DNA of 64,000 nt from Nocardioides sp. Soil797 (GTDB taxonomy: Bacteria > Actinomycetota > Actinomycetes > Propionibacteriales > Nocardioidaceae), in NCBI GenBank assembly GCA_001429555.1, contig LMSR01000003.1:1-64000 (forward strand), written 5' to 3'. This document shows, one piece after another, positions 10,001 to 18,015 of the stretch. The translations under genes and the position numbers were made by a program. Every line of letters starts with the position of its first letter. Positions within the stretch are counted from its first letter, which is position 1. Below the pieces are notes generated by a model. The model did no database searches. It was not told the DNA's origin and was given only the letters and a program-made list of their open reading frames with translations.

Positions 10001-10278
10001 TCGCCGACGTCGCGCTCATCGTGGTCACCGAGGCCCTCGCCGCCGGTGATCTCGTCAAGGCCCGCTCGGCCGCATACGTCGCCAACCATGCCGATCCCGA
10101 CGGGGAGAGCACCCGCCTGTGCCTGGCCGCCGTCATGAAGGCCGAGGGCGACGAGCTCGGAGCCGACCGGATCCTGCGTGACGAGATCTGCAACCGGTCC
10201 GACGACGGCGACGCCCCCATGGAATTGTCGGAGCGCACGAAGACAATCATCCGTACGCACGGCTGGCTCGCGAGCTGA
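7012..10278 (+). CDS. Membrane protein with two LysM domains and a cytoplasmic BTAD region
   Basis: 1088 aa. Three N-terminal membrane segments (about 17-40, 63-90, 108-130) are followed by two LysM repeats (about 177-225 and 235-290; GESLWSIAEDHFGDG and NDTLSDIAQDKLGDA), a Pro/Glu-rich spacer and a fourth membrane helix (about 380-402). The long C-terminal part ends in a winged-helix plus BTAD-like helical region (from about 830, KRKPYFTELLAFLALHRKQG). LysM binds peptidoglycan; BTAD regions occur in SARP-type regulators. The protein could therefore link wall binding to cytoplasmic signalling, or simply anchor the pilus machine. The start overlaps the previous stop. Confidence 0.8.
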   Translation: MTTPTHPTLGQRLTGLAATVAVLGILIGLPALFLAIGANPIPDQVPTLDSVKNALLAPDDGTLVLGLFKVIGWAAWAFMALSLVVEAIARLRRVQAPQLPGLRLPQAGARNLIGLAALLFIAAPIAAQAATAAPAAATPAAVGHVHAGVVDQAPVQQDVKVETKQERQAPKTVDHAVKPGESLWSIAEDHFGDGARYKEIAELNRDLLGTQPGFLEPGWVLKLPAPADAAPAHGYTVQPNDTLSDIAQDKLGDADRWPEIYKASTAITQPGGVQLTDPDVIVVGWKLNIPGAETLTDDRQDQPQPREDKPQTPGEPRDEQPVDPPAEEKPPVAQEPEVPELPEVPETEAPEVPQAEEPAAPAADVDQVDDTEDSILEAPWVLAGLTGGGVLLSGALLMALRSRRRSAFRNRPPGRAIAAPPPELAPVEMTLNATGAAAAATVEFADEALRRLAAAVGAQGTTMPPLAAVELAKGKLTLHLSAPAAVPAPWVGSPDQTHWHVTTDTAFEDLGPDTGNVEPPYPLLATIGMSDTGETWLLNCEELSTLTISGDPTYGRDFARHLAAQLAVNPWSRRVQVDCIGVAEETVAMDERISFYPTGAAGSPATAEILAAAVTTVDRAMRHDTDVSTARTGSVDDDTWPARMLLVDAAAGDPDDLEQLLQLVNDHVGQSATSIVVAGERPNTPGAVLHMTNTGRVVLEHAGLNLIAVGLTSDEARGCALVYAQSETPEYVDTPVDETATDGWEAYTDESGALRREYTLPRNTPEDAVDEPMSSLLEGEDEEYIRESAILQEDLEALAPKVPAYVRAEVEEKDPTLDQDIADWFSTDCDRPRLILLGPVAARTHGKALAKRKPYFTELLAFLALHRKQGATREQIREAFSISDGKVRDYTNIVRDWLGTNPRTGEDHLPYADKAPAAKVTGVNVYQVDDGLLVDLDLFKRLCKRGRARGGAEGLADLCTALELVGEAQPFSQLREEGWEWLATLPNRLDLMVPGWIADVALIVVTEALAAGDLVKARSAAYVANHADPDGESTRLCLAAVMKAEGDELGADRILRDEICNRSDDGDAPMELSERTKTIIRTHGWLAS

Positions 10279-10302
10279 CTCGGGGAGGGGAGCACCAGCA
10301 CC

Positions 10303-10575
10303 ATGGCAACGTTCGACCAGGAGCTCACCGGCCGCTACGCCGCGGCCGGCGCCGACCACGACGACCTCGACGCCCGCCGCGTCGCGCGGGCGGTGTTCGT
10401 GCGCGGCATCATCCGCACGCTCTACAACGCCGACAAGAAGTTCGGGTTCGACCCGGCCGACAACGGCTCACTCGCCGAGCTCGTCGACGCCGCCGAAGAA
10501 CACCTCGAGCACATCGCCAACGACGTCAGCAGATCCGTGACCACGCTGCCCACCACAGGAGGAGACACAGCATGA
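10303..10575 (+). CDS. Small hypothetical protein of the pilus operon
   Basis: 90 aa, acidic, predicted mostly helical and soluble, with no recognisable domain or signal peptide. It starts 24 nt after the LysM-BTAD gene behind a GGGGAGGGGAG site, and its stop overlaps the lipoprotein start, so it belongs to the same transcript. Its job is unknown. Confidence 0.65.
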   Translation: MATFDQELTGRYAAAGADHDDLDARRVARAVFVRGIIRTLYNADKKFGFDPADNGSLAELVDAAEEHLEHIANDVSRSVTTLPTTGGDTA

Positions 10576-11138
10576 GGAAGCACCACTCCGCACTCGGGGG
10601 AGTGGCCCTCGCCCTCGCCCTGGCTCTCACGGGCTGCGGCGGCGACGACAACGAGCCCACGGTCCAGGAGACCCCGACCCAGTCCCCATCACCGACAACG
10701 CCCACCGCCTCGCCGACTCCGAAGACACCGGAGGAGAAGGCGGCCGCCCAGCTGACGAAGTACCTCGAGGTGCGGGATCTGGCACAGCGAAAGCGGACGA
10801 TCGACTTCAAGACCCTCAACCCGGTCGCGACGGGAGACGTGTTCCTGGACCTGCAGGAGACGGTCGTCAACATGAAGATGGGCGACGTCACCGAGACCGG
10901 CAGCTACGTCCACACGCTCGGTGAGCCCCGAAACCGAGGCAACTCGATCGAGATCACCGACTGCGAGGACCGATCTGGAGTGACCGTCAAGGTGAAGGGG
11001 AAGGCTCGGGTTCCCGACTACACCGCGCCGGATGGGAAGCCGCTCCGCAACCCGGCGCCGGTCAAGTACACCCTCGTCAAAGACAAGGGGACGTGGAAGG
11101 TGTCCGAATCTGACCTCCTCTGGGATCAGCCATGCTGA
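10572..11138 (+). CDS. Secreted lipoprotein
   Basis: 188 aa. A signal peptide ends in the lipobox ALTGC (cysteine near residue 17), then a Thr/Pro/Ser-rich tether of about 30 residues and a globular domain with one cysteine near the end of the middle and one at the C-terminus. The product should be anchored on the outer face of the membrane. The layout resembles small actinobacterial lipoproteins with an NTF2-like fold, but I cannot confirm that. Confidence 0.75.
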   Translation: MRKHHSALGGVALALALALTGCGGDDNEPTVQETPTQSPSPTTPTASPTPKTPEEKAAAQLTKYLEVRDLAQRKRTIDFKTLNPVATGDVFLDLQETVVNMKMGDVTETGSYVHTLGEPRNRGNSIEITDCEDRSGVTVKVKGKARVPDYTAPDGKPLRNPAPVKYTLVKDKGTWKVSESDLLWDQPC

Positions 11139-12031
11139 GGCGCATCCTCGCTCTGCTGGCGATGCTCGGCGCTTCGTTTGTGGTCGTGATCGCAGTAGCA
11201 CCCTCGGCCAGCGCTGTCTGCGAGGTCGACAAGGTTACGGGTGAGGTCGTCTGTGACGATGAGGACGGCGGCGGCAACGGCGGTGACAACGGCAGTGGCA
11301 ACACTGGGGGCTCTTCGACCTGCAACTACAACGGCCGCGAGATTCCGTGCACCGGCCCCGGAGGGTCGGTGTGGAGCAGCCTGCACGAGTGCTGGATCGG
11401 ACCGTCTGCTGAGGAGCTGGGCGAGGATCTCATTCCGCCGGCCGGCCAGACGAAGGAAGACGGCGCCTGGCACGTCTGCTACTTCCCGCCGCCCGGGTCC
11501 TCCTGGGAGTACACATGGGTCCGGAGCGGTGAAGTCGGAATCGACCCGGTAGTGCTCGCCCAGCGGGCGATCGCCTCAATGGACCTGGACCCCATCAAGA
11601 TCGGCATCGTCCCCGAGTCGGGCGCCAACCGCGCCGGCCTGGTGGGCCTGCCGGTGTGGATGTGGGTCGACAGCCCGACCAACGACACGTTCGGCCCGAT
11701 CACGGCATCGGCCAGCGAGGGCTCGGTGTCGGTCAGCGCCACGGCCAGCGTCTCCAGCATCGTGTGGGACATGGGTGACGGGACCATCGTGAACTGCACC
11801 GGCAAGGGCACCCCGTACGCCGACCACTACGGCAAGCAGGACTCGCCGACCTGCGGGCACCGCTACGCGAAGATGTCGACGGACCAGCCCGACGGCGCCT
11901 ACCAGGTCACCGCCACGAGCCACTGGGTAGTCGAGTGGACCGGTGGCGGGCAGTCGGGAACCATCGAGTTCGACCTGACCACCGACCCGCTGCCGATCCG
12001 CATCGGCGAGGCCCAGGTGCTGACGCAATGA
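11132..12031 (+). CDS. Secreted protein with PKD-like region
   Basis: 299 aa. A Sec signal peptide ends at about residue 30 (PSASA-VCEVD), then a Gly/Asn/Asp-rich linker and a C-terminal beta-rich region in which SSIVWDMGDGTIVNC resembles a PKD-type strand. Several paired cysteines suggest disulfides outside the cell. It is the last gene of the pilus operon, overlaps the lipoprotein gene by 7 nt and is followed by a strong terminator. A role as a pilus-associated surface protein is inferred from context only. Confidence 0.7.
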   Translation: MLRRILALLAMLGASFVVVIAVAPSASAVCEVDKVTGEVVCDDEDGGGNGGDNGSGNTGGSSTCNYNGREIPCTGPGGSVWSSLHECWIGPSAEELGEDLIPPAGQTKEDGAWHVCYFPPPGSSWEYTWVRSGEVGIDPVVLAQRAIASMDLDPIKIGIVPESGANRAGLVGLPVWMWVDSPTNDTFGPITASASEGSVSVSATASVSSIVWDMGDGTIVNCTGKGTPYADHYGKQDSPTCGHRYAKMSTDQPDGAYQVTATSHWVVEWTGGGQSGTIEFDLTTDPLPIRIGEAQVLTQ

Positions 12032-12071
12032 TCGACATCCGCCGGTAGCCGCCACTCGGCGACCACAAGAG

Positions 12072-12106
12072 ACAGGTCCCCGTCCTCGAGCAGGACGGGG
12101 ACCTGT
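12072..12106. terminator. Strong terminator of the pilus operon
   Basis: A perfect 15-bp stem (12072-12086 with 12092-12106) and a 5-nt loop, 41 nt after the last stop codon, followed by a short pyrimidine run (TTCTCGTT). Confidence 0.85.
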
Positions 12107-12184
12107 TCTCGTTCCCGGCGACGGATCGAGGCCCGGCTGACCAAGTGGATTGGCGCCCGGTGGGGGTGCCCGATCCAAGGGGAA

Positions 12185-12214
12185 AGCCCCAGGCGTCTCG
12201 GGTCACCTGGGGCT
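12185..12214. terminator. Second hairpin, possible bidirectional terminator
   Basis: AGCCCCAGG (12185-12193) pairs with CCTGGGGCT (12206-12214) across a 12-nt loop and is preceded by AAA. On the minus strand it has a T run after the stem, so it could also stop transcription coming from the transposon side. The rest of 12107-12351 shows no gene. Confidence 0.5.
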
Positions 12215-12356
12215 CTGGCGCCAAGTAGAGCACGCGCCGTCGGGGGCCGCAGAAGAACCGGAAACTTCGCCGCGGCACCGCCAAGAACAGGCTGCTCATC
12301 TGGCCGATCGCGGCCGCGGGCGTGCCCGGTCGGTGCGGCTCGACCGCGCATTTTGG

Positions 12357-12373
12357 TGTCGAGATGCACGAAT
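12357..12373 (+). repeat. Left inverted end of the transposon
   Basis: TGTCGAGATGCACGAAT matches the right end except for one missing G. Inward of it lies an inverted pair, ACTTTGACGA (12397-12406) and TCGTCAAAGT (12428-12437), possibly transposase-binding sites. The remaining sequence to 12467 has no gene. Confidence 0.8.
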
Positions 12374-12467
12374 GATTGGCGATCTCCACGCTGGCTACTT
12401 TGACGAAACCGGGCCGCGGAACCACGCTCGTCAAAGTGCGCACTTTGCCTTGATGAACCGGTCGACC

Positions 12468-13124
12468 TCAGGTGAGCCGCATCAGCGCCCGGTATATCTG
12501 CCTGCGGGTGGGCGGGGCGGGCAAGGGCTGGGCGGCCTGGGCTGCAAAGGACTGGACGAGGTACGACGCCAGTCGCCGCCAGGCGTCCGGGGCGGCGCTC
12601 CGGGTGCCATTCACGACGCCGGCGTTGGCCATCAGGATCAGAGGAACGTCCTGGTGCTCGAAGTCCGCACGCAGTTGGCCGGTGGCCTTGGCGCGATCGA
12701 TGAGCTCGCCCAGAGCGTGGGCTGAGCGATCTCTCTCTTCCTCCAGCCTCTTGGCGGTGGGGAACGTCAACGTGAGGACGTCTGCGAAGCCTCGGTCCTG
12801 GGCCTGCATCTCGCACATCCGCATGATCAGTGCCTGGAACCCCTGCCAGGCGTCGGGGTCGGCGAGCGCGTGCTCGATCGCCGTGGCGTAGTCGCGCATC
12901 TTGTCCCGGAACACGGCCTCGACGAGGTCGCCGCGGGTGGGGAAGCGTCGAAAGAGGGTCGCGACACCGACCCCCGCTCGTCGCGCGACCTCGTTGGTTG
13001 ATCCGTCGAGCCCCTGCTCCGCGAAGACGCTTCGGGCGGCCTCAAGGATCCGCTCCCGGTTGCGTTCTGCATCGGCTCGCAGAGCGTGTGCGGCCGGCGG
13101 TTCGGCATCGGTGCCCTTGCTCAT
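12468..13124 (-). CDS. TetR-family repressor
   Basis: 218 aa. The N-terminal helix-turn-helix is clear (RERILEAARSVFAEQG, then TNEVARRAGVGVATLFRRFP), followed by a helical ligand-binding domain. It is divergent from the oxidoreductase operon, so it most likely represses that operon and itself and is released by a small molecule. A dyad that could be its operator lies in the shared 102-nt promoter region. The inducer is unknown. Confidence 0.9.
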   Translation of the reverse strand: MSKGTDAEPPAAHALRADAERNRERILEAARSVFAEQGLDGSTNEVARRAGVGVATLFRRFPTRGDLVEAVFRDKMRDYATAIEHALADPDAWQGFQALIMRMCEMQAQDRGFADVLTLTFPTAKRLEEERDRSAHALGELIDRAKATGQLRADFEHQDVPLILMANAGVVNGTRSAAPDAWRRLASYLVQSFAAQAAQPLPAPPTRRQIYRALMRLT

Positions 13125-13185
13125 GGGGGAACTCTACTCGGACAGGTGGAATAGCCGCTCCACATATCCTGCTAGGGTCGGTGTA

Positions 13186-13205
13186 AACGGAGCACCCGTT
13201 CCGTT
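13186..13205. promoter_or_regulatory. Probable TetR operator
   Basis: AACGGA and TCCGTT form a 6-bp dyad with an 8-bp centre (13186-13205), placed just after a TAGGGT -10-like hexamer (13173-13178) and 22 bp before the first gene's ATG. The position suits repression of the + strand operon. Confidence 0.55.
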
Positions 13206-13226
13206 CTGAGATGAAGGAAGACTGTC

Positions 13227-14264
13227 ATGGCGTTCGAGCTGGGGGTCTACTCGTTCGGCAACACGCCGCGCACAGCCGATGGCGGCCATGGCCCCACGGC
13301 GCAGGCCATTCGGGACGTGCTGGAGGCGGTGCAGCTGGCCGAGGAGGTCGGTCTGGACTTCTTCGGTTTCGGTGAGCACCACACCGCCTCGATGCCGTTG
13401 TCGTCGCCAACGGCGATGGTCAACCTGGCTGCGGCGTCGACCGAGCGGATCAAGCTGGGCACGACGGTCACCGTGCTGTCCACCGATGAGCCGCTGCGGG
13501 TGTTCGAGCAGCTCGCGACGGCCTCCGCGGTGGCCCCGGGGAGGATCGAGGCGGTCGCGGGACGCGGTTCGTCGGCGATCACGTTCTCCTTGTTCGATCT
13601 CGACGAGCGTGACTACGACATGCTCTTCGCCTCGAAGTTCGACCTGCTCCTGGCTGCGAACGCGAGTGCCCGTGTCACGTGGGACGGCCCGCACCGCCGT
13701 CGCCCGCTGGAGGACGCTTTGATCGTCCCCCGACCCGAGCAGCCGCTACGGATCTGGCTCGGCACCGGCGGCAACCCCGGCTCGGTGGGTCGTGCGGTGG
13801 AGCTGGGTGTCCCGATGTTCCTCGGCATCCTCGGTGGCACGCCCGAGCACTGGGCCCGCTACGGCCACGCCTACCGCGACGCCTGGGCACAGACCGAACA
13901 CCCCGCCGAGAACGCCGGGATCGCGGTGGCCGTCCACGGGTTCGTCGGCCCGGACAACCGCGCCGCGAAGGCGACCTACCTCGAGCACGAGCTGAGGATG
14001 TTCGCGACCGGCTCGGCCGAGATCGGTCGCCCCGGCATGGCCCCGACGGGCCGCGAGGCGGCGATGGAGCCGGGCGGCATGGTCTTCGCCGGCGGTCCCG
14101 ACGAGGTCGCCGATCGGATCCTGCACCTGCACCAGCTGCTCGGGCACGACCGCCAGATCCTGCAGATGGACGTCGGCGGCCTGCCCCACGCCGACTTCCT
14201 CAGGAGCATCGAGCTCCTCGGCACCGAGGTCCTTCCGCAGGTCCGCAAGGAGCTCGGCGAGTAG
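13227..14264 (+). CDS. LLM-class flavin-dependent oxidoreductase
   Basis: 345 aa luciferase-like monooxygenase (TIM barrel, FMN or F420). Family features include the N-terminal strand ELGVYSFG, the FGEHH motif near residue 50, and the MVNLAAASTERIKLGT and IWLGTGGNPGS strands. It probably oxidises or reduces a small organic molecule; whether it uses FMN or F420 cannot be told from sequence. It is first in the cassette behind an ATGAAGGAAG site. A reductase resembling F420-NADP enzymes at the end of the cassette is consistent with F420 use. Confidence 0.85.
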   Translation: MAFELGVYSFGNTPRTADGGHGPTAQAIRDVLEAVQLAEEVGLDFFGFGEHHTASMPLSSPTAMVNLAAASTERIKLGTTVTVLSTDEPLRVFEQLATASAVAPGRIEAVAGRGSSAITFSLFDLDERDYDMLFASKFDLLLAANASARVTWDGPHRRRPLEDALIVPRPEQPLRIWLGTGGNPGSVGRAVELGVPMFLGILGGTPEHWARYGHAYRDAWAQTEHPAENAGIAVAVHGFVGPDNRAAKATYLEHELRMFATGSAEIGRPGMAPTGREAAMEPGGMVFAGGPDEVADRILHLHQLLGHDRQILQMDVGGLPHADFLRSIELLGTEVLPQVRKELGE

Positions 14265-14342
14265 CCGAGCAGCCCGGTCCTTCCCGTACGTCCCAGCCCG
14301 TCTCGTGGCGTCGAGAGACGTCGCACCTCACCAGGAGAACCC

Positions 14343-14696
14343 GTGTTCATCGCCCTTGTCATCACCACCGTCCTGCTCGCCCTGATCGCCACCAACTCGG
14401 CCGTGATGAAGCTCCGCAAGAACGAGCAGGTCATCGAGTCCATCCACGGGACAGTCGGCGTCCCGCTGCGCTACCTGCCCGTCCTGGCGGCCCTCGAGAT
14501 CGCCGGCGCGATCGGGATCGTGGCCGGACTGTGGCTCGAGCCGCTCGGCATCGCCGCCGCAGCCGGCCTGGTCGCCTACTTCGTCGGCGCCGTCGCCGGT
14601 CACCTGCGGGTGGGCGACACCAAGGGCGTTGCGATGCCGGTGGCTCCCCTCGTCCTGTCGATCGCGGTCCTCGTGCTGCGCATCGTCACCGCCTGA
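14343..14696 (+). CDS. DoxX-like membrane protein
   Basis: 117 aa with four membrane helices and the DoxX-like layout (helix 1, short loop with IESIHGTVGVPLRYLPVLAA, then three helices). GTG start behind CACCAGGAG. DoxX proteins often accompany oxidoreductases and are linked to membrane redox chemistry or stress, but the reaction is not established. Confidence 0.7.
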   Translation: MFIALVITTVLLALIATNSAVMKLRKNEQVIESIHGTVGVPLRYLPVLAALEIAGAIGIVAGLWLEPLGIAAAAGLVAYFVGAVAGHLRVGDTKGVAMPVAPLVLSIAVLVLRIVTA

Positions 14697-14746
14697 TCAC
14701 CCACCACCACCGACCTCCGCTCGACCCCACAACCACAGGAGAAACC

Positions 14747-15682
14747 ATGAAGGCCTTCGCCATCACCGCTCGTGACACCCAGCCCACCGTCATCGACCTG
14801 CCGACGCCCGACCCCGCCCCGGGCGAGGTACTCGTGCACGTCGATGCCGCCTCGGTCAACGGCTTCGACCTCTCCGTCGCCGCCGGCTACGTGTGGGACA
14901 TGATCCCCGGCATCGAGTTCCCCGTCGTGCTCGGCCGCGACCTCGTCGGCACCGTGAGCGCCCTCGGTGAGGGCGTCGAAGGCGTCGCGGTCGGCGACCG
15001 CGTCGCCGCCGTGATCCCCGGCATGGCCCTGGGCCCCCGCACCGGCGCGTTCGCCGAGTACGTCGCGCTGCCCGCCGCCGCCGTGACTGCGACTCCGTCC
15101 GGTGTGGACACCCACCAGGCTGCCGTCATCGGCCTGGCCGGCATCGCCGCCCACGACGCGCTCGCGGCGCTGGACATCCAGTCCGGCGAGACCGTGCTCG
15201 TCTCTGGTGCCACCGGCGGCGTCGGGTCCATCGCCACCCAGGTCGCCGTGGCCGCCGGCGCCAGCGTCATCGCCACCGCCCAGCCCGGCCAGGAGGACGA
15301 CTACGTCCGCAGCCTCGGCGCCACCCACACCGTGGACTACACCGGCGACGTCGCGGCCGCCGTCAAAGACCTCGCTCCGCAGGGCGTCGACAAGCTGCTG
15401 CACTCCGCCGGCGACGCCGCCGCCCTCGGTGCCCTCCTCAACGCCGGCGGCGCCGCGGCATCGACGCTCGGCGCATCGAGCGAGCAGTTCGCCCGCGACG
15501 ACGTCGCCGTGACCACCGTCATGGCCGACGCCACCGCGGACAAGCTCGCTGCCCTGCTCGACCGCGTCGCGGCGAACGAGGTGCGCGTCAACGTCGAGAT
15601 CACCATCCCCCTCGACCGCGCACCCGAGGCCTTCGCAGCCTTCGCCGGCGGCACCCTCGGCAAGGTCCTCATCACCCGCTGA
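14747..15682 (+). CDS. NADPH:quinone reductase-like zinc-free alcohol dehydrogenase (MDR)
   Basis: 311 aa medium-chain dehydrogenase/reductase of the quinone oxidoreductase group. The GroES-like domain starts MKAFAIT and contains the ASVNGFDL loop; the Rossmann domain has VLVSGATGGVGSIATQVA. No zinc ligands of classical alcohol dehydrogenases are seen. Expected to reduce quinones or enones with NADPH. ATG 14747 sits after an ACAGGAG site, 50 nt after the DoxX gene; earlier in-frame codons are not supported. Confidence 0.85.
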   Translation: MKAFAITARDTQPTVIDLPTPDPAPGEVLVHVDAASVNGFDLSVAAGYVWDMIPGIEFPVVLGRDLVGTVSALGEGVEGVAVGDRVAAVIPGMALGPRTGAFAEYVALPAAAVTATPSGVDTHQAAVIGLAGIAAHDALAALDIQSGETVLVSGATGGVGSIATQVAVAAGASVIATAQPGQEDDYVRSLGATHTVDYTGDVAAAVKDLAPQGVDKLLHSAGDAAALGALLNAGGAAASTLGASSEQFARDDVAVTTVMADATADKLAALLDRVAANEVRVNVEITIPLDRAPEAFAAFAGGTLGKVLITR

Positions 15683-15778
15683 CCCGCCGCGTCACGAACC
15701 GGTGCGGGACCCGGAACCTCTGGGCCCGCACCGGCCGGGCACCGTGCCCGGACCCCCTTCCACCTCAGGAGCATCCTC

Positions 15779-16420
15779 ATGAACGTCACCGTATTCGGCG
15801 CCACCGGCGCCATCGGATCACTCACCGTCACCGAGCTGCTCGACCGCGGCCACACCGTCACCGCCTACGCCCGCAACGCCGCCAAGGTCCCGACCACCTG
15901 GGGCGACCGGGTCAGCGTCGTGATCGGTGAGATGTCGGACGCCGACGCCATCGACACCGCCGTCGCCGGTGCGGACGCCGTCGTCAGCGCCCTCGGTCCG
16001 AGCATGGACCGCAAGGCCACCGGCCTCCCGCTGGTCGAGGGCACCGCCCACATCCTCGCCGCGATGCGCCACCACGGCGTGACCCGCTACATCGGGCACG
16101 CCACCCCTGCCATCCTCGACCCGCAGGAGAAGCCGACCCTCGTCACCCGGCTCATCGGGTTCATGCCCCGCACCTTCATGCGCCGCGCCTACGACGAGAT
16201 CGTCGGCATGACCACGCCCGTCAAGGCCTCCGACCTCGACTGGACCATCGTGCGGTTCATCGCCCCCAAGGACACCCCCACGGGCAAGCGCGTCCGCGTC
16301 GGGTTCTTCGGCACCGACAAGCTCGGCTTCGCCGTCTCCCGCGCCGACATCGCAGCCTTCACCGCCGCCCAGGTCGACGACACCACCTACCTGCGCCGCG
16401 CCCCCGCCATCAGCAACTGA
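15779..16420 (+). CDS. NAD(P)H-binding NmrA/SDR-like protein
   Basis: 213 aa atypical short-chain dehydrogenase fold with an N-terminal NAD(P)-binding motif VFGATGAIGS and ADAVVSALGP. The length and lack of a YxxxK pair suggest an NAD(P)H-binding reductase like biliverdin/flavin reductase B or a redox sensor. Preceded by CAGGAG. Confidence 0.8.
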   Translation: MNVTVFGATGAIGSLTVTELLDRGHTVTAYARNAAKVPTTWGDRVSVVIGEMSDADAIDTAVAGADAVVSALGPSMDRKATGLPLVEGTAHILAAMRHHGVTRYIGHATPAILDPQEKPTLVTRLIGFMPRTFMRRAYDEIVGMTTPVKASDLDWTIVRFIAPKDTPTGKRVRVGFFGTDKLGFAVSRADIAAFTAAQVDDTTYLRRAPAISN

Positions 16421-16463
16421 CACCCAGCAAACCCTCACACCAGCCAGAAGGAACACCAGACCC

Positions 16464-17315
16464 ATGACCATCGCCATCATCGGCGCCACCGGACAGCTCG
16501 GCACCCTCACCATCGACGCGCTCCTCGAGCGCGGCGCCCCCGCCGCGGACATCCTCGCCCTCGGCCGCAACAGCGAACGCCTCCAGACCCTCGCCGACCG
16601 AGGACTGCGCACCGCCGAGATCGACCTCGACGACATCGACGCCACCGCCCAGTCTCTCGCCGGCGTCGACAAGCTGCTCCTGGTCTCCTTCGGCCCCGGA
16701 GACCGCGTGACCCAGCACGGCAATGCGATCGACGCCGCCCGCCAGGCCGGCGTACCCCACCTGATCTACACCTCCGGACTGGAAGCCCCCACGACGATCC
16801 TCGAGCTCGCCGCGGACCACAAGGCAACCGAGGAGCTCGTGACCGCCGCCGGCATCCCCGCAACCTTCCTGCGCAACGGCTGGTACACCGAGAACCACCA
16901 ACAGGACTTCGCCGGCGCCCGAGAACGAGGCGTCATCGCCAACAGCATCGCCGACGGCCGCATCGCCACCGCACCTCGCAAGGACTTCGCCGAGGCTGCC
17001 GCCGTCGTGCTGAGCACCCCCGGCCACGAAGGCAAGGCCTACGAGCTCTCCGGCGACACCGCATGGTCCTTCGACGAGTTCGCCGCCACCGCAGCGGACG
17101 TGCTCGGCACCCCGGTGCGCTACCAGCCGCTCACGCCCGAGCAGGAGCGCGAGCGACTCCTCACCGTCGGACTCGACGAAGGCACCGCCGCCTTCATCGT
17201 CACCCTCAACACCAACATGCGCGATGGCGCCATGGCCCCCACCTCGGGCGACCTCGCCCGACTCATCGGACACCCCACCGAACCCCTCGCGACCACCCTG
17301 CGCACCTGGGCCTGA
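16464..17315 (+). CDS. NAD(P)H:quinone oxidoreductase 2-like (NmrA family)
   Basis: 283 aa. N-terminal IAIIGATGQLGTLTIDALL is the nucleotide-binding motif; YTSGLEAP and the LRNGWYTEN segment are typical of the QorB/NmrA-type quinone reductases. It may reduce quinones or electrophiles with NAD(P)H. It overlaps no neighbour but follows the previous gene by 43 nt with an AGAAGGA site, in the same transcript. Confidence 0.8.
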   Translation: MTIAIIGATGQLGTLTIDALLERGAPAADILALGRNSERLQTLADRGLRTAEIDLDDIDATAQSLAGVDKLLLVSFGPGDRVTQHGNAIDAARQAGVPHLIYTSGLEAPTTILELAADHKATEELVTAAGIPATFLRNGWYTENHQQDFAGARERGVIANSIADGRIATAPRKDFAEAAAVVLSTPGHEGKAYELSGDTAWSFDEFAATAADVLGTPVRYQPLTPEQERERLLTVGLDEGTAAFIVTLNTNMRDGAMAPTSGDLARLIGHPTEPLATTLRTWA

Positions 17316-17358
17316 CCTGCTCCGTCCGAACCCGAATACCCAGAGAGGAGGAACGCCC

Positions 17359-18015
17359 ATGGACACCACGTCGTGGCCCGGCATCGGGATCTTCGGTGCC
17401 GGCAAGGTCGGCATCACCTTGGCCCGGCTCGCGCTCGACGCGGGCTACACCGTCCACATCGCCTCGTCCGGGCCTGCAGCCGACACGGCCCGGCTCACCC
17501 GCTACTTCGCGCCCGGCGCCGTGGCGGCGAACGCTGAGGACCTCGCCTTGCTGGCGGACATCCTCATCCTGGCCGTCCCCCTCCACCGCTTCACCGAGCT
17601 GCCGCTTGCCACGATGGGCGACCACATCGTCATCGACGCCATGAACTACTGGCCGCCCATCAACGGCGTCATGTCCGAGTTCGAGACCGACGGACGCGCC
17701 TCGAGCATGGTGGTGCGCGACGCCCTCCCGCAGACCGCACGCCTGGTCAAGACCTTCAACCACCTGGGCTACCACCAGCTCGAAGAGCTGCCCCGCCCCG
17801 CCGGCTCACCCGACCGCACCGCGCTCGCGATCGCCGGGGACGACACCGACGCCGTCCAAACAGTGGCCGACCTCGTCACCCACGTCGGATTCGACCCCCT
17901 GCCCGCGGGCCCCTTGGCCGCCAGCAAGGCGATGGAGGCGGGCGCCGCCGCCTTCGGGCAACAGCTCGACATCGACCAACTGCGACACCTGATGGGCCTC
18001 GACCAAGCCGCATAG
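17359..18015 (+). CDS. NADPH-dependent F420 reductase-like protein
   Basis: 218 aa Rossmann protein: GIFGAGKVGITLARLAL at the N-terminus, then ILILAVPLHRF and VIDAMNYWPP, as in F420H2:NADP oxidoreductases (Fno) and related proteins. Such enzymes exchange hydride between NADPH and F420, which would supply the LLM oxidoreductase at the start of the cassette. ATG 17359 follows GAGAGGAGG. Related NADP-binding enzymes that do not use F420 cannot be excluded. Confidence 0.75.
   Translation: MDTTSWPGIGIFGAGKVGITLARLALDAGYTVHIASSGPAADTARLTRYFAPGAVAANAEDLALLADILILAVPLHRFTELPLATMGDHIVIDAMNYWPPINGVMSEFETDGRASSMVVRDALPQTARLVKTFNHLGYHQLEELPRPAGSPDRTALAIAGDDTDAVQTVADLVTHVGFDPLPAGPLAASKAMEAGAAAFGQQLDIDQLRHLMGLDQAA

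Noticed and set aside
6913-10359. Very long open frames antisense to the LysM-BTAD gene and to the T4SS genes (for example 26065-29751)
   Set aside because: They are explained by GC-rich codon bias on the real strand; their translations are low-complexity and lack domains, starts or ribosome sites.
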